In this document: positions 35,427-44,090 of the stretch, piece after piece
Layout: every line of letters starts with the position of its first letter
Numbering within the stretch: the first letter of the stretch is position 1
Assembly (NCBI RefSeq): GCF_004014855.1
Contig: NZ_CP034930.1
Coordinates: forward strand, 2,957,716 to 3,021,715
Origin: Apibacter raozihei
GTDB taxonomy: Bacteria; Bacteroidota; Bacteroidia; Flavobacteriales; Weeksellaceae
DNA: 64,000 nucleotides
Direction of reading: 5' to 3'
Notes under the pieces: model-generated
Database searches by the model: none
Told to the model about the DNA's origin: nothing
Seen by the model: the letters and a program-made list of their open reading frames with translations, nothing else
Made by a program: the position numbers and the translations under genes

Positions 35427-35921
35427 ACCTTTTTAAGATAAATTCTTATTTTTTATTATTCTAAAGCTAAAGGTAACAAAAAAGAAATTCCCAAAGTTTT
35501 ATTTTATCTTATATATTTGTAAAGTAATTATAAACTATTTTATATATTGAAAAAATAACATAAATTATACGTAATACTTAAAACAGTGTTTGACACTAAA
35601 ACTGATGGTTATAGTAAATTTTATGTCGGGCACAAGGGCTCTGCTTAAGGAAAAATGATTGTGTGAAAAGCATTTATCAACTACTGGCCGGCTGTTTCTT
35701 TATTTCTTTTATCTATCGTGCCCTTACCAGACGGGCATGGATAAAACCGTGCAAGAATCTGCCGTACGAATTTAGCCTTGGTGGAATTGTATTTATAGGT
35801 TGCCCTGAATATGAATGATATAGCTATAGAGGTGCAGACATAACGTCCCTTTGTTTTTATGTATTTTCTATAAACTGACTTCCTGTTCGGGGACAACAGG
35901 TAAAAAATAAAGTAACTTATC
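35427..35921. other. 495 bp gap with one short plus-strand frame
   Basis: At about 35662-35820 a GTG-initiated 51-codon frame reads VKSIYQLLAGCFFISFIYRA then LTRRAWIKPCKNLPYEFSLG and GIVFIGCPEYE. It has protein-like composition, but no good ribosome binding site or known match. The remainder is AT-rich with nothing recognised. Confidence 0.3.
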
Positions 35922-36329
35922 ATGAGTATAAATTGTAAAGACCCAAATATAGCACAGCGTTTTGCAACTTTACTTGGCTATGCCCGAATTATACACGGAC
36001 AATACCGGGAAAGCATACGCAGCACTTTTGAAGAGCAGGAATCCTGCACTTTTGAGTATTTTGATACTAAGGAAGTACATAAATTAATGGAAATTGAATT
36101 TCCGGAGGCTTCTCTGATGTGTACATTCTCGGAAAAAGGACGTTGCAATTTTTCCGGCTATATTTTTAAAAGTTTGTGTAACCTTATAGAATATATAAAT
36201 TACTGCAACGAAACGTACGTATATAATGTGCATACCCAATCATGGGAGATGGATCGTTGTTCTTTACGGCTACAGCTTCGTAAAAAGAAGTTTATTTTTT
36301 CTCTGGTTCCGCTGGAAATGTTTAACTAA
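35922..36329 (+). CDS. Hypothetical protein, 135 residues
   Basis: Starts MSINCKDPNIAQRFATLLGY. It is a soluble cytoplasmic-type protein with seven Cys residues and no metal-binding spacing that I can recognise. The frame is well composed and ends before a strong bidirectional terminator at 36347-36378, shared with the convergent lipoprotein gene. No family is recognised. It may be real and species-specific. Confidence 0.55.
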   Translation: MSINCKDPNIAQRFATLLGYARIIHGQYRESIRSTFEEQESCTFEYFDTKEVHKLMEIEFPEASLMCTFSEKGRCNFSGYIFKSLCNLIEYINYCNETYVYNVHTQSWEMDRCSLRLQLRKKKFIFSLVPLEMFN

Positions 36330-36346
36330 TAGTTTTCTTAGACAGT

Positions 36347-36378
36347 ACAGGCTCACCCAAAAGGGTGAGCCTGTTTTA
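36347..36378. terminator. Strong bidirectional intrinsic terminator
   Basis: ACAGGCTCACCC, loop AAAA, GGGTGAGCCTGT and T-rich tail. It has a 12-bp perfect GC-rich stem, between the convergent genes at 35922 and 36430. Confidence 0.9.
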
Positions 36379-36429
36379 TTTTCTTTATTGCAGCTAAACT
36401 GTTATTTATTATTATTTATTATTTGTTTT

Positions 36430-37047
36430 CTACTGGCCTACAGTGGAATAATCCCAATTATAACTGTATATTATACCTCCCCAAATGACAGATCTCAAAC
36501 CAATATCATAGGTTAAGACCGCACCTCCTTTTTTCGGAGTTAATTTTGCACGGATAGGAATAATAAACATTGCAGCACTGTTTTCTGAAGGATTTTCAGG
36601 AGACTTTAGCATTATAAAACGACTTTGGGTATTGTTTCTTACGTAATACAAATATTCTGCCTTATATCCGGCATAATTATATTTATAATAATCGCCCTGA
36701 TGGGCTGCATAACAAAGTTTTCCATATTTACCTGCTTTATTAACAGATAACAATTTATATTCATAGTTAAAAGCGTATTTTAACCACCCCCAATCATCAA
36801 CTATAAACCATTCGATGGTATAATTGGAATTTAATTGGCTGGTGTTGGAAGTTTTATGGGCCTTCACTTCCAAATCTACATAGTTACCAGCCGAATTAAG
36901 GTTTATGTAAAAATCCGTTTTTTTTAATGCGGTACTGCCCATTATTCGCTGAGCATTTGATTCACTGATTTGTTCATTTACTATATCTTCCGTACATGCT
37001 GTAAACAATAGCGAAATAAGTAAAAAATAAAGGCTAAATTTTCTCAT
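36430..37047 (-). CDS. Secreted lipoprotein of unknown function
   Basis: 205 residues with a lipoprotein signal peptide (MRKFSLYFLLISLLFTAC, Cys18). The mature part is beta-strand-like and very rich in Tyr, Asn and Trp (IEWFIVDDWGWLKYAFNYEY, YYKYNYAGYKAEYLYYVRNN), and may be an immunoglobulin-like fold. No family is recognised. The gene stands alone, convergent with 35922-36329. The 620 bp upstream of it to 37666 hold no gene; I see only an imperfect hairpin there (ACGAGAT...ATCTCGT at about 37472-37499), possibly a terminator for the WG-repeat gene. Confidence 0.75.
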   Translation of the reverse strand: MRKFSLYFLLISLLFTACTEDIVNEQISESNAQRIMGSTALKKTDFYINLNSAGNYVDLEVKAHKTSNTSQLNSNYTIEWFIVDDWGWLKYAFNYEYKLLSVNKAGKYGKLCYAAHQGDYYKYNYAGYKAEYLYYVRNNTQSRFIMLKSPENPSENSAAMFIIPIRAKLTPKKGGAVLTYDIGLRSVIWGGIIYSYNWDYSTVGQ

Positions 37048-37666
37048 AGTTATTTATTTTATATTGTTATTATTAGTAAACTAATATACAAAACAAATAC
37101 AAATAAACCAAACATAAATAATAATAAGAGATAATAATAAAAGTTATTTATCCTATATATTTGATTATTAAAAAATTTAAGATTAAATTATCAGTTAACT
37201 TTTTTAGTTCGAAGGCTGTTGAAACTTATGTAGGGCTATACTAAAAAATTCAATAGCTTACCTTTTATAAGATAAAGGAAAGCGTAGCTTTAAAAATCTA
37301 TTTTTGTGTATAACTATATATAGATACAATTTGATTAGCCGGCTTTCATATAATTTACATTGATCTCTATTTAGATACAGTATATTGCCTTTATATTGAA
37401 ATAATCGTGAAAAATATGAAGTTAGAATTTAGGAATTACTATATAATAAATAATTACTTAGTTTAAAATATAACGAGATACTTTGATAAGCATCTCGTTA
37501 ATTACAATTATTTATATGTATTTAATTACTTATGTTTGTAATCAATTAAAACATTTTTTTACCAGGTGTAATATAATTCAGTTAAGAGTATTTAATAAAA
37601 ATAGTAATTATCTAGTTCTCTGATTTTTTTTAAAATTTAGCAGTTGATATATTTTGATCTACCCTC
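37048..37666. other. Gene-free AT-rich gap
   Basis: All frames are broken by frequent stops. The hairpin ACGAGAT-12-ATCTCGT at 37472-37499 is the only structure noticed. Confidence 0.5.
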
Positions 37667-40060
37667 TTATTTATTTTCTCGGCCAAATCTGTCTAAAAAT
37701 ATATATTTATTTTTTTTATACGCTTTTGCCCAATTGTTTATATCATACTTACAATACTCAATTTTATCGTAGATAAACGGAACTGTTTCCTTTCCAGCTA
37801 AACTGATAGCTCCCCATTTTCCTTGTTTCGATACGGCTGCCAATCCACCATAAAAATGCAAACCGGCATCGTAGACAATGGGAATGATTATCTGCCCATA
37901 TAAATCAATATAACCATATTTACCGTATTTATTCACGCGTGCAACTGCTCCGGTAAAATCTCCTATTTCATTATAAATACATGGAAGAATTTCTTTACCA
38001 TCACTATCTAATAATCCATAATACATGTCTTTTTTTACCCTAATCCTGTTTTTATAAACACATTTACTTATATCATCATACTTGCAGGCTACTACTTCCT
38101 TTCCACTATTATCTAGGAATCCATACTTTTCATCTTTACAGACTATAACAATACCTTCTATTTCTGATGCATAAATTCGATCATACTGGCAAGGGGTAAT
38201 TTCTTTTCCCATGTTATCTATAAATCCCCATTTATCTTGTTTTTTTACTGCTAGTAAATTGTAAGATATTTCGTATAAATCATTATAAATAAATGAAATA
38301 ACTTTTTTTCCCGTGTAATCTAATACTCCCCATTTATCTTCTTTTTTTACTGCTAGTAAATTATAAGATACTTTGTTGAAATTATCATAACTCAACGGAG
38401 TAACTTCTTTTCCCGTGTTATCTAAAACCCCCCATTTATCTTCTTTTTTTACTATAATAATACCTTTTGCATATTTATGTGTTTCATTATAAATTACAGG
38501 AATTATTTCTTTCCCTAAACTATCTATATAGCCCAGTTTTTTACCTTTTTTTACGAGTGCCAGCCCATCTTGGAAAAATGAGGCATAATCATAACTCAAA
38601 GGAACAATTTCTTTACCTGATCTATCCATAAATCCATATTGATTGTCTTTTATTACGTAGGCCAGCCCTTCTTTAAAATCACTAATTTTATCATAGATTA
38701 CAGGAAGTATTTCTTCACCTGATGTATCTACGATTCCCAATTTTCCGTTGATATCTACCTGTATTAGTCCTTCATCAAAATTATTGATTCCACCATATTT
38801 TACAGGAAGTATTTCTTTACCAGATCTATCTACGATTCCCCATTTTCTGTTGATTTCTACATGTATTAGTCCTTCAATAAGATTATATATATAATCATAA
38901 ATTACAGGAAGTATTTCTTTACCTGCTCTATCTACGATTCCCCATTTTCCGTTGATTTCTACCTGTATGAATTCTTCATCAAAATTATTTATTCCATCAT
39001 ATTTTACAGGAAGTATTTCTTTACCTGTTCTATCTACGATTCCCCATTTTCCGTTGATTCCTACCTGTATGAGTCCTTTATCCAAATTATTTAATCCATC
39101 ATATTTTACAGGAAGTATTTCTTTACCTGCGCTATCTACGATTCCAAATTTCCAGTTGATATATACCTGTATGAGTCCTTTATCCAAATTATTTATTCCA
39201 TCATATTTTACAGGAAGTATTTCTTTACCAGATCTATCTACGATACCCCATTTTCCGTTGATACCTATCTTTATCAGACTTTTATTTAAAATTCTAATAT
39301 AATCATAGATTACAGGAAGTATTTCTTCACCTGTCCTATCAAAGATTCCCCTTCTTCCGTTGATACCTACCTGTATGAGTCTTTCTTCTAAAATTTCAAT
39401 TTCATCATATTTTACTGGAAATATTTCTTTGCCCAAACTATCGATAATTCCCCATTTTTTACCTTTACTTACTGGCGCTAATCCTCCAGTAAATTTAATT
39501 GTACTATTATAAACAAGTGGAACAATTAATTTATTACTGGTATTTATGTATCCGGATTTACCTTTTTTTGTTACAACTGCTAAATTTTCATTAAATTTTT
39601 CTGCTTTATCATAAATTAAAGGGATGACCTCGTTTGCTGTGGTATCTATATATCCCCACTTATTACTTTTTGATACTGCAGCCAATCCATTACTGAAATC
39701 TTGAATTTTATCATAAGTTACTGGAGATAATTCTTTACCCTGAGCATCTACAAGTTTCCATTGATTTTCTTTATTTAAAGCTATCAAATTTTTTGTTAGG
39801 AAATAAATTTTATCGTAAATGGCTGGTACTATCTCTTTTCCTGCAATGTCTTTTAATCCGTATTTTTCATCTATATTATCAGAATATTCTCTTAAAGAGC
39901 TTATATCAACGATAAAATAGTCATTTTCAACATCTGAATTTACTTTTTGATCTTCACCATATTTTCTTGTTATCAAGAGGTTATCAATCTTAATAGTATT
40001 ATTTTGAGAATAAATTAGGGCAAATGTCATAAACAACAGTAAGGCGAATGTATGTTTCAT
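37667..40060 (-). CDS. WG-repeat protein, secreted, about 22 tandem repeats
   Basis: 797 residues with a signal peptide (MKHTFALLLFMTFALIYSQ). The whole mature protein consists of about 34-residue WG repeats of the form (K/R)WGI(V/I)D..GKEI(L/V)P..YD. It has roughly 22 copies. The central block, residues about 230-430, has repeats nearly identical to each other at the DNA level, with period 102 bp and phrases such as INGKWGIVDR(T/S/A)GKEIL repeating. WG repeats form beta-rich solenoids thought to bind partners. The function is unknown. High internal identity suggests recent expansion by unequal recombination. A TAAATTTG box on the minus strand (40148-40141) lies 80 bp upstream. Confidence 0.9.
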   Translation of the reverse strand: MKHTFALLLFMTFALIYSQNNTIKIDNLLITRKYGEDQKVNSDVENDYFIVDISSLREYSDNIDEKYGLKDIAGKEIVPAIYDKIYFLTKNLIALNKENQWKLVDAQGKELSPVTYDKIQDFSNGLAAVSKSNKWGYIDTTANEVIPLIYDKAEKFNENLAVVTKKGKSGYINTSNKLIVPLVYNSTIKFTGGLAPVSKGKKWGIIDSLGKEIFPVKYDEIEILEERLIQVGINGRRGIFDRTGEEILPVIYDYIRILNKSLIKIGINGKWGIVDRSGKEILPVKYDGINNLDKGLIQVYINWKFGIVDSAGKEILPVKYDGLNNLDKGLIQVGINGKWGIVDRTGKEILPVKYDGINNFDEEFIQVEINGKWGIVDRAGKEILPVIYDYIYNLIEGLIHVEINRKWGIVDRSGKEILPVKYGGINNFDEGLIQVDINGKLGIVDTSGEEILPVIYDKISDFKEGLAYVIKDNQYGFMDRSGKEIVPLSYDYASFFQDGLALVKKGKKLGYIDSLGKEIIPVIYNETHKYAKGIIIVKKEDKWGVLDNTGKEVTPLSYDNFNKVSYNLLAVKKEDKWGVLDYTGKKVISFIYNDLYEISYNLLAVKKQDKWGFIDNMGKEITPCQYDRIYASEIEGIVIVCKDEKYGFLDNSGKEVVACKYDDISKCVYKNRIRVKKDMYYGLLDSDGKEILPCIYNEIGDFTGAVARVNKYGKYGYIDLYGQIIIPIVYDAGLHFYGGLAAVSKQGKWGAISLAGKETVPFIYDKIEYCKYDINNWAKAYKKNKYIFLDRFGRENK
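38700..39440 (-). repeat. Tandem 102-bp DNA repeats inside the WG-repeat gene
   Basis: The unit includes the recurring 12-mers ATTTTACAGGAA and TCTACGATTCCC (plus-strand sense). About seven copies follow at 102 bp spacing with few differences. They encode the most alike WG repeats. Confidence 0.75.
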
Positions 40061-40140
40061 TTCAACAGTTTTTTTATTTTTATTTAATTTGATTTACTAC
40101 AAAACTCTATAATTATTATGGATAATACATATTACTTCTA

Positions 40141-40148
40141 CAAATTTA
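40141..40148 (-). promoter_or_regulatory. TAnnTTTG box upstream of the WG-repeat gene
   Basis: The minus strand reads TAAATTTG, 80 bp before the start. The rest of the 416 bp gap up to hxlA holds no recognisable feature apart from the hxlA upstream region. Confidence 0.35.
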
Positions 40149-40476
40149 ATCCTTTTATGTAAGCTTCTATAATTAAAATCCTATATTAAAATAATTATTT
40201 TAGCCTTTTTTATTTATATATAAATCTAAACAAGGCTTTATTCATTTATTTTCTTCATTCATTGGTAGTTTTAATTTTAACTGGTACTTGTCACAGTTGT
40301 TTATACCATAAAGAAAAATGCAGGAAATTTGGAAATTTTTTTTATGTTAATGGGGTATGATCAAATAACTATCAGCAAGTAATAAAGATTTGAACCGAGC
40401 CTGTATTTTCTAACAAATGTTATTTTATATATGATGTAACCGCTATAATTTTACACTTGTTTTAATTAAATCAATT

Positions 40477-41118
40477 ATGAAAATACAATTAGCATTAGAT
40501 ACTATTCGTTTGGATGAACTAGTTAGTAAAGTTACTCCGCTCATTGAGTATGTTGATATTTTAGAAGTTGGCACTCCTTTGATGATGCTGGAAGGAATGG
40601 AACCCGTGCGTATATTAAAAAGACATTTTCCTGATAAAGAAATACTTTGCGATACTAAAATAATGGATGCAGGAGCAATGGAAGCCCGACATGCTTTGGA
40701 TGCGGGAGCAGACTATATTACCGTTATGGGGGTTACAGATAATTCTACTATACAGGCATGTGTTGATACGGCTAAGCTTTATAAAAAAAAAGTGGTGGCA
40801 GATATGCTATGTGCCGATTTAAAAAAACGTATTCCTATCATTGAAAATCTTGATGTTGATTACCTGGGTGTGCACACAGGAGTTGATCAACAGAAAAATG
40901 GAAGAACTCCTTTGGAGGATCTTGTTGAGATTAAAAATCTTACAAAAAAATCTAAAATAGCTGTGGCTGGGGGTATTAATACCGACAATTTGCAGGCTTA
41001 TTTAGTCTATAGTCCAGAAATACTTATTGTAGGTGGCGGTATTATGGCATGTAAGAATCCTTTACAAGCAGCTAAAACCATTTATACTTTAATAAATAAA
41101 AACAAATATGAAAACTAA
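40477..41118 (+). CDS. hxlA: 3-hexulose-6-phosphate synthase
   Basis: 213 residues, the usual length for HPS. It is a TIM-barrel of the OMP decarboxylase superfamily: the strand-end motif Asp59-x-Lys61-x-x-Asp64 (LCDTKIMDAG) holds the catalytic residues, preceded by EVGTPL and followed by GADYITVMG and VAGGIN. The enzyme condenses formaldehyde with ribulose 5-phosphate to hexulose 6-phosphate, or runs in reverse to make pentose phosphate. It overlaps hxlB by 11 bp. The related ulaD/KGPDC enzymes differ in partner genes; the adjacent isomerase makes HPS the better call. Confidence 0.9.
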   Translation: MKIQLALDTIRLDELVSKVTPLIEYVDILEVGTPLMMLEGMEPVRILKRHFPDKEILCDTKIMDAGAMEARHALDAGADYITVMGVTDNSTIQACVDTAKLYKKKVVADMLCADLKKRIPIIENLDVDYLGVHTGVDQQKNGRTPLEDLVEIKNLTKKSKIAVAGGINTDNLQAYLVYSPEILIVGGGIMACKNPLQAAKTIYTLINKNKYEN

Positions 41119-41674
41119 AGAAAAATTACAAAAAATCATTCAGGAACTATCATTCAACTCAAGCCTGATTAATGATGACGAAGTTGATAATTTCGTTGCC
41201 TATATTATGAAAGCCAATCGTATATATCTTGCAGGTGCAGGTCGTTCCGGATATGTTATAAGGTGCTTTGCCAACAGACTTATGCATCTCGGATTTTCCG
41301 TAAATTTTGTTGGCGATGTTACAACTCCGCACAGCAAGAAAGGCGATTTATTAATCATTGGATCCGGATCGGGTGAAACCCAGAGCTTAGTTGCTATGGC
41401 TAATAAAGCGAAAAAGAGCGGATTAGATTTAGCATTAATTACACTCAACCCTCATTCCAGTATCGGATTACTAGCTAATACCATAATACCCCTTCCCGGA
41501 GTATCCCCAAAGGCTGATCAAAAGATAACAAATAAAACTTTATCCATACAACCCATGGGATCTGCTTTTGAACAACTTAGTTTTTTACTTTATGATGCCA
41601 TAGTCCTAAGCCTCATGGATCAATTGAAGGAAACCGGAGATAGTATGTTTGCCCGACACGCTGATTTGGAATAA
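41108..41674 (+). CDS. hxlB: 6-phospho-3-hexuloisomerase
   Basis: 188 residues with a single SIS (sugar isomerase) domain: GAGRSGYVIRCFANRLMHLG (about 39-58) and IGSGSGETQSLVAMANKAKK (about 80-99). It converts hexulose 6-phosphate to fructose 6-phosphate, the second step of the ribulose monophosphate pathway. It starts inside the end of hxlA, so the two are translated together. With HxlA it forms a formaldehyde-fixing or pentose-supplying pair. No other C1 genes are in view. Confidence 0.92.
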   Translation: MKTKEKLQKIIQELSFNSSLINDDEVDNFVAYIMKANRIYLAGAGRSGYVIRCFANRLMHLGFSVNFVGDVTTPHSKKGDLLIIGSGSGETQSLVAMANKAKKSGLDLALITLNPHSSIGLLANTIIPLPGVSPKADQKITNKTLSIQPMGSAFEQLSFLLYDAIVLSLMDQLKETGDSMFARHADLE

Positions 41675-41709
41675 TTACTACTTTTCAATTAAAGTATGTA
41701 AACTTTCTG

Positions 41710-42339
41710 TTATTCTACTATTTTTGCGATGGTTTTTCTTATTCTGCTTAATGATTCCGGAGCCATGGATAAATAAGAAGCAATGTGCTTAACCGGAGCT
41801 CTTAAAAGCGCTGAAGGATATTCTTTCATAAAACGTTTGTACCTTTCGGAAGCTGTAGATAATCTCCAGGAATCTGCTTTTTTCTGAGATATTATTAATG
41901 AAGTTTCCAATATTTTTTGAAGTAACTGAATCGCTGCGGGATAATGGTGTGTAAGATCTACGATGCCCTGGTAGGGAATTGCATGTATGATACTTGTCTC
42001 AACAGCTTCAATCAATAGTTTAGTTGGTTTTTTTTCAAACAAACTTTCAATACAAAATGTAACTTGACTGTTACAGGTAAAATGTTCTGTAATCTCAAAA
42101 TCATCTTTAAAATAGTATTGTCTCAATATACCTTTTTCAACGTATAGGATATCTTTGGCAGTCTGCCCTATATTTAAAATTATCTCTCCTTTGGTATATA
42201 CTGTTGTATTTATCATTAATGATAAATGGTTAAGAGCTTCAATAGGTAAAGTACAGTACTTTTCAGAAAAGAGTTCAGCAACAGCTAAAGCCGGCAAGTA
42301 TTTTTCATTTTTCCAATTGTATACATCCGAATGAATCAT
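41710..42339 (-). CDS. Crp/Fnr-family transcriptional regulator
   Basis: 209 residues: an N-terminal cyclic-nucleotide-binding-like beta barrel (TKGEIILNIGQTAKDILYVEKG) and a C-terminal region (SERYKRFMKEYPSALLRAPV, then KHIASYLSMAPESLSRIRKT) with the helix-turn-helix. There is no Cys cluster for Fe-S binding. Members of this Bacteroidota subgroup regulate stress or metabolite responses. It converges with hxlB (36 bp) and diverges from the DeoR-type gene. Which signal it senses is not visible. Confidence 0.85.
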   Translation of the reverse strand: MIHSDVYNWKNEKYLPALAVAELFSEKYCTLPIEALNHLSLMINTTVYTKGEIILNIGQTAKDILYVEKGILRQYYFKDDFEITEHFTCNSQVTFCIESLFEKKPTKLLIEAVETSIIHAIPYQGIVDLTHHYPAAIQLLQKILETSLIISQKKADSWRLSTASERYKRFMKEYPSALLRAPVKHIASYLSMAPESLSRIRKTIAKIVE

Positions 42340-42373
42340 AAGCGTAATAATTTATTTATAAATATAAGCATAT

Positions 42374-42424
42374 TAACGCATATATTAATTTTTTTATTTA
42401 ATATAATGCGCATTTATGCGGTTA
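42374..42424. promoter_or_regulatory. Candidate operator: inverted half-sites and palindrome between crp-type and deoR-type genes
   Basis: TAACGCATA (42374-42382) and TATGCGGTTA (42415-42424) are near reverse complements, and AATGCGCATT at 42405-42414 is a perfect palindrome between them. They share the GCAT/ATGC core and lie just upstream of the -7 box of the DeoR gene. Confidence 0.4.
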
Positions 42425-42431
42425 TATTACT

Positions 42432-42439
42432 TATATTTG
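42432..42439 (+). promoter_or_regulatory. TAnnTTTG promoter box of the DeoR-type regulator
   Basis: TATATTTG ends 26 bp before the ATG at 42466. It sets the start of the regulator there rather than at 42331. Confidence 0.55.
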
Positions 42440-42465
42440 CCTGTTTAATTTATACTCATAAGTTT

Positions 42466-43221
42466 ATGCTTAAAGAAGAGCGTCACCAATACATACTTAA
42501 GAAACTCAAACAGGATTACAGAGTTCAGGTAACAATGCTAAGCGAAGAATTGCTTATATCTGATGATACCCTGCGAAGAGATCTTGCTGAACTAAATAAA
42601 TTAGGTCTTTTAACCAGAGTTCATGGGGGAGCTATAGCCAAATCAGGCATTCCTGTTGAATTTACTAAACGACTGGATACCGGAATCCCTGAAAAACAAG
42701 AACTTGCTAAAAAAGCAATTCCTTTATTTTCTGAAAATGACATTATTTTAATTGATGGAGGAACTTCTAATCTGGAACTGGCAAGGCAATTACCGAATGA
42801 TATACATCTGACCATTTACACCAATAGTTTTCCTGTTGTAAATGAATTAATAGACAGAGAATCTATAGATTTAATGTTTTTAGGAGGAAATGTCTTTCCT
42901 TCTTCACGCATTACTACGGGTGTGCCTGTCATAAAAGCCTTACAAACTTTTACTGCTGACTGGTATGTGTTGGGAGCTAGTAATATACACCCTGAAAAAG
43001 GAACCACAGACCCTAACCGAGAAGAAGCTTTTACTAAAATAGCTATGACGGAACGAAGCAAGCAAATTTTGGTTTTAGGAGACAGTTATAAACTTAACAC
43101 CGCAGAAACCTATACAACTGCTCAGCTTTCCCATATAGATTATCTTATTGTAAAAGACGAGCAGGTTCATCAAATAAAATCAACCTGGCTGAATGATGCT
43201 ATGCATTGTACGGTCATTTAA
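42466..43221 (+). CDS. DeoR/GlpR-family sugar-phosphate-responsive regulator
   Basis: The open frame begins at 42331, but the first 45 residues are hydrophobic and upstream of the promoter box. The ATG at 42466 (MLKEERHQYILKKLKQDYRV) gives 251 residues, the family length. The N-terminal winged helix-turn-helix is QVTMLSEELLISDDTLRRDL, followed by the DeoR signature LNKLGLLTRVHGGAI. The C-terminal DeoRC sugar-phosphate sensor contains the strand-loop IILIDGGTSNLELARQLP. It probably responds to a phosphorylated sugar. With a 5'-nucleotidase 13 bp downstream it may control nucleotide/pentose use, or the neighbouring hxlAB. Confidence 0.9.
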   Translation: MLKEERHQYILKKLKQDYRVQVTMLSEELLISDDTLRRDLAELNKLGLLTRVHGGAIAKSGIPVEFTKRLDTGIPEKQELAKKAIPLFSENDIILIDGGTSNLELARQLPNDIHLTIYTNSFPVVNELIDRESIDLMFLGGNVFPSSRITTGVPVIKALQTFTADWYVLGASNIHPEKGTTDPNREEAFTKIAMTERSKQILVLGDSYKLNTAETYTTAQLSHIDYLIVKDEQVHQIKSTWLNDAMHCTVI

Positions 43222-43234
43222 ATCTAATTAAGTT

Positions 43235-43750
43235 ATGAAAAAACAAATTTTAGTTGACATGGACGGCGTACTGGCCGATTTCTATACTCAATTTTTAAAA
43301 AAAGAATCTGAACAATCAGGAACATTAATAGAGTTGTCTACTTTAAGCGGAAAGCCGGAATCCGAAGCTTTTCCAAACTTTAATTCTATTATCAGATCAG
43401 AAGGATTCTTCAGAACGGCTCCTTTAATTGAAGGAAGTGTCGAAGGGCTTAATTACCTTAATGATAAATACAAAGTATTAATTGTTTCTTCAGCTACAGA
43501 GTTTCCGAACAGTCTAAAAGAAAAATTAGATTGGCTGGCTGAATTTTTCCCGTTCATTTCATGGAAACAGGTGGTTCTGTGTGGTAATAAAGATTGTGTA
43601 AGAGGAGATATTATGATTGACGACCATCCTAAAAATCTGGATTTTTTTGAAGGTGATAAAATAATATTTAGTCAACCTCATAATATCTTTATAAAAAACG
43701 ATGACTACATCCGTGTTAACAATTGGAATCAAATAACTGATATTCTTTAA
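43235..43750 (+). CDS. 5'(3')-deoxyribonucleotidase-like HAD phosphatase (NT5C type)
   Basis: 171 residues. It begins MKKQILVDMDGVLADFYTQF, the HAD motif I with nucleophile Asp8 and Asp10. The cap region and a central IVSSATEFPNSLKEKLDWLA (motif II-like Ser) follow, then motif IV MIDDHPKNLDFF. This arrangement is that of the NT5C family, which dephosphorylates nucleoside monophosphates. It is co-directional and 13 bp downstream of the DeoR-type regulator, so it is probably co-transcribed with it. Confidence 0.85.
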   Translation: MKKQILVDMDGVLADFYTQFLKKESEQSGTLIELSTLSGKPESEAFPNFNSIIRSEGFFRTAPLIEGSVEGLNYLNDKYKVLIVSSATEFPNSLKEKLDWLAEFFPFISWKQVVLCGNKDCVRGDIMIDDHPKNLDFFEGDKIIFSQPHNIFIKNDDYIRVNNWNQITDIL

Positions 43751-44075
43751 AGTTGAAAGCATTACTGAATACATTTACTTTAAAAGTACTTCTTTGAATT
43801 ACTTTTAAATTTTAATATTTTCCTTTGTAAAAAACAGCTTTGTATAATTTAAGAGTCTCACAATATTAGGAAGCCTCTTAAATTTTTTAATATTCTTTGA
43901 GTAATTTACATGCATATACCTATAAGCTAAGCCAGCTAAAAAATAATCTTACGAATGTTTACTTACTGATATAAATTATAAGATAAAAATATTTCATTTA
44001 TATGTAGATACGTTGAACATCTGCATCATCACCTTATTTATAGTTATATTTTTTCACTATCTTATTAATCTTTAG
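43751..44075. other. 325 bp gap, nothing recognised
   Basis: AT-rich, no frame longer than a few dozen codons. The downstream promoter box begins at 44076. Confidence 0.5.
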
Positions 44076-44083
44076 TAACTTTG
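44076..44083 (+). promoter_or_regulatory. TAnnTTTG box upstream of the GIY-YIG nuclease gene
   Basis: TAACTTTG ends only 7 bp before the ATG, which would give an almost leaderless transcript. Confidence 0.4.
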
Positions 44084-44090
44084 TAAAGTA

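Noticed and set aside
35681-35923. Minus-strand frame of 80 codons
   Set aside because: No ribosome binding site or family features, and it overlaps the start of the gene at 35922 on the other strand.
38952-39302. Plus-strand open frame of 116 codons with repeats
   Set aside because: It is the mirror of the WG-repeat gene; the open frame is a by-product of the 102-bp repeats.
38700-39440. Regularly spaced repeats resembling a CRISPR array
   Set aside because: The 102-bp period is in frame with a protein repeat and there are no unique spacers, so it is a coding repeat.
42331-42465. N-terminal 45-residue extension of the DeoR regulator as a membrane segment
   Set aside because: It lies upstream of the promoter box and overlaps the crp-type start region; the family starts at MLKEERHQ.
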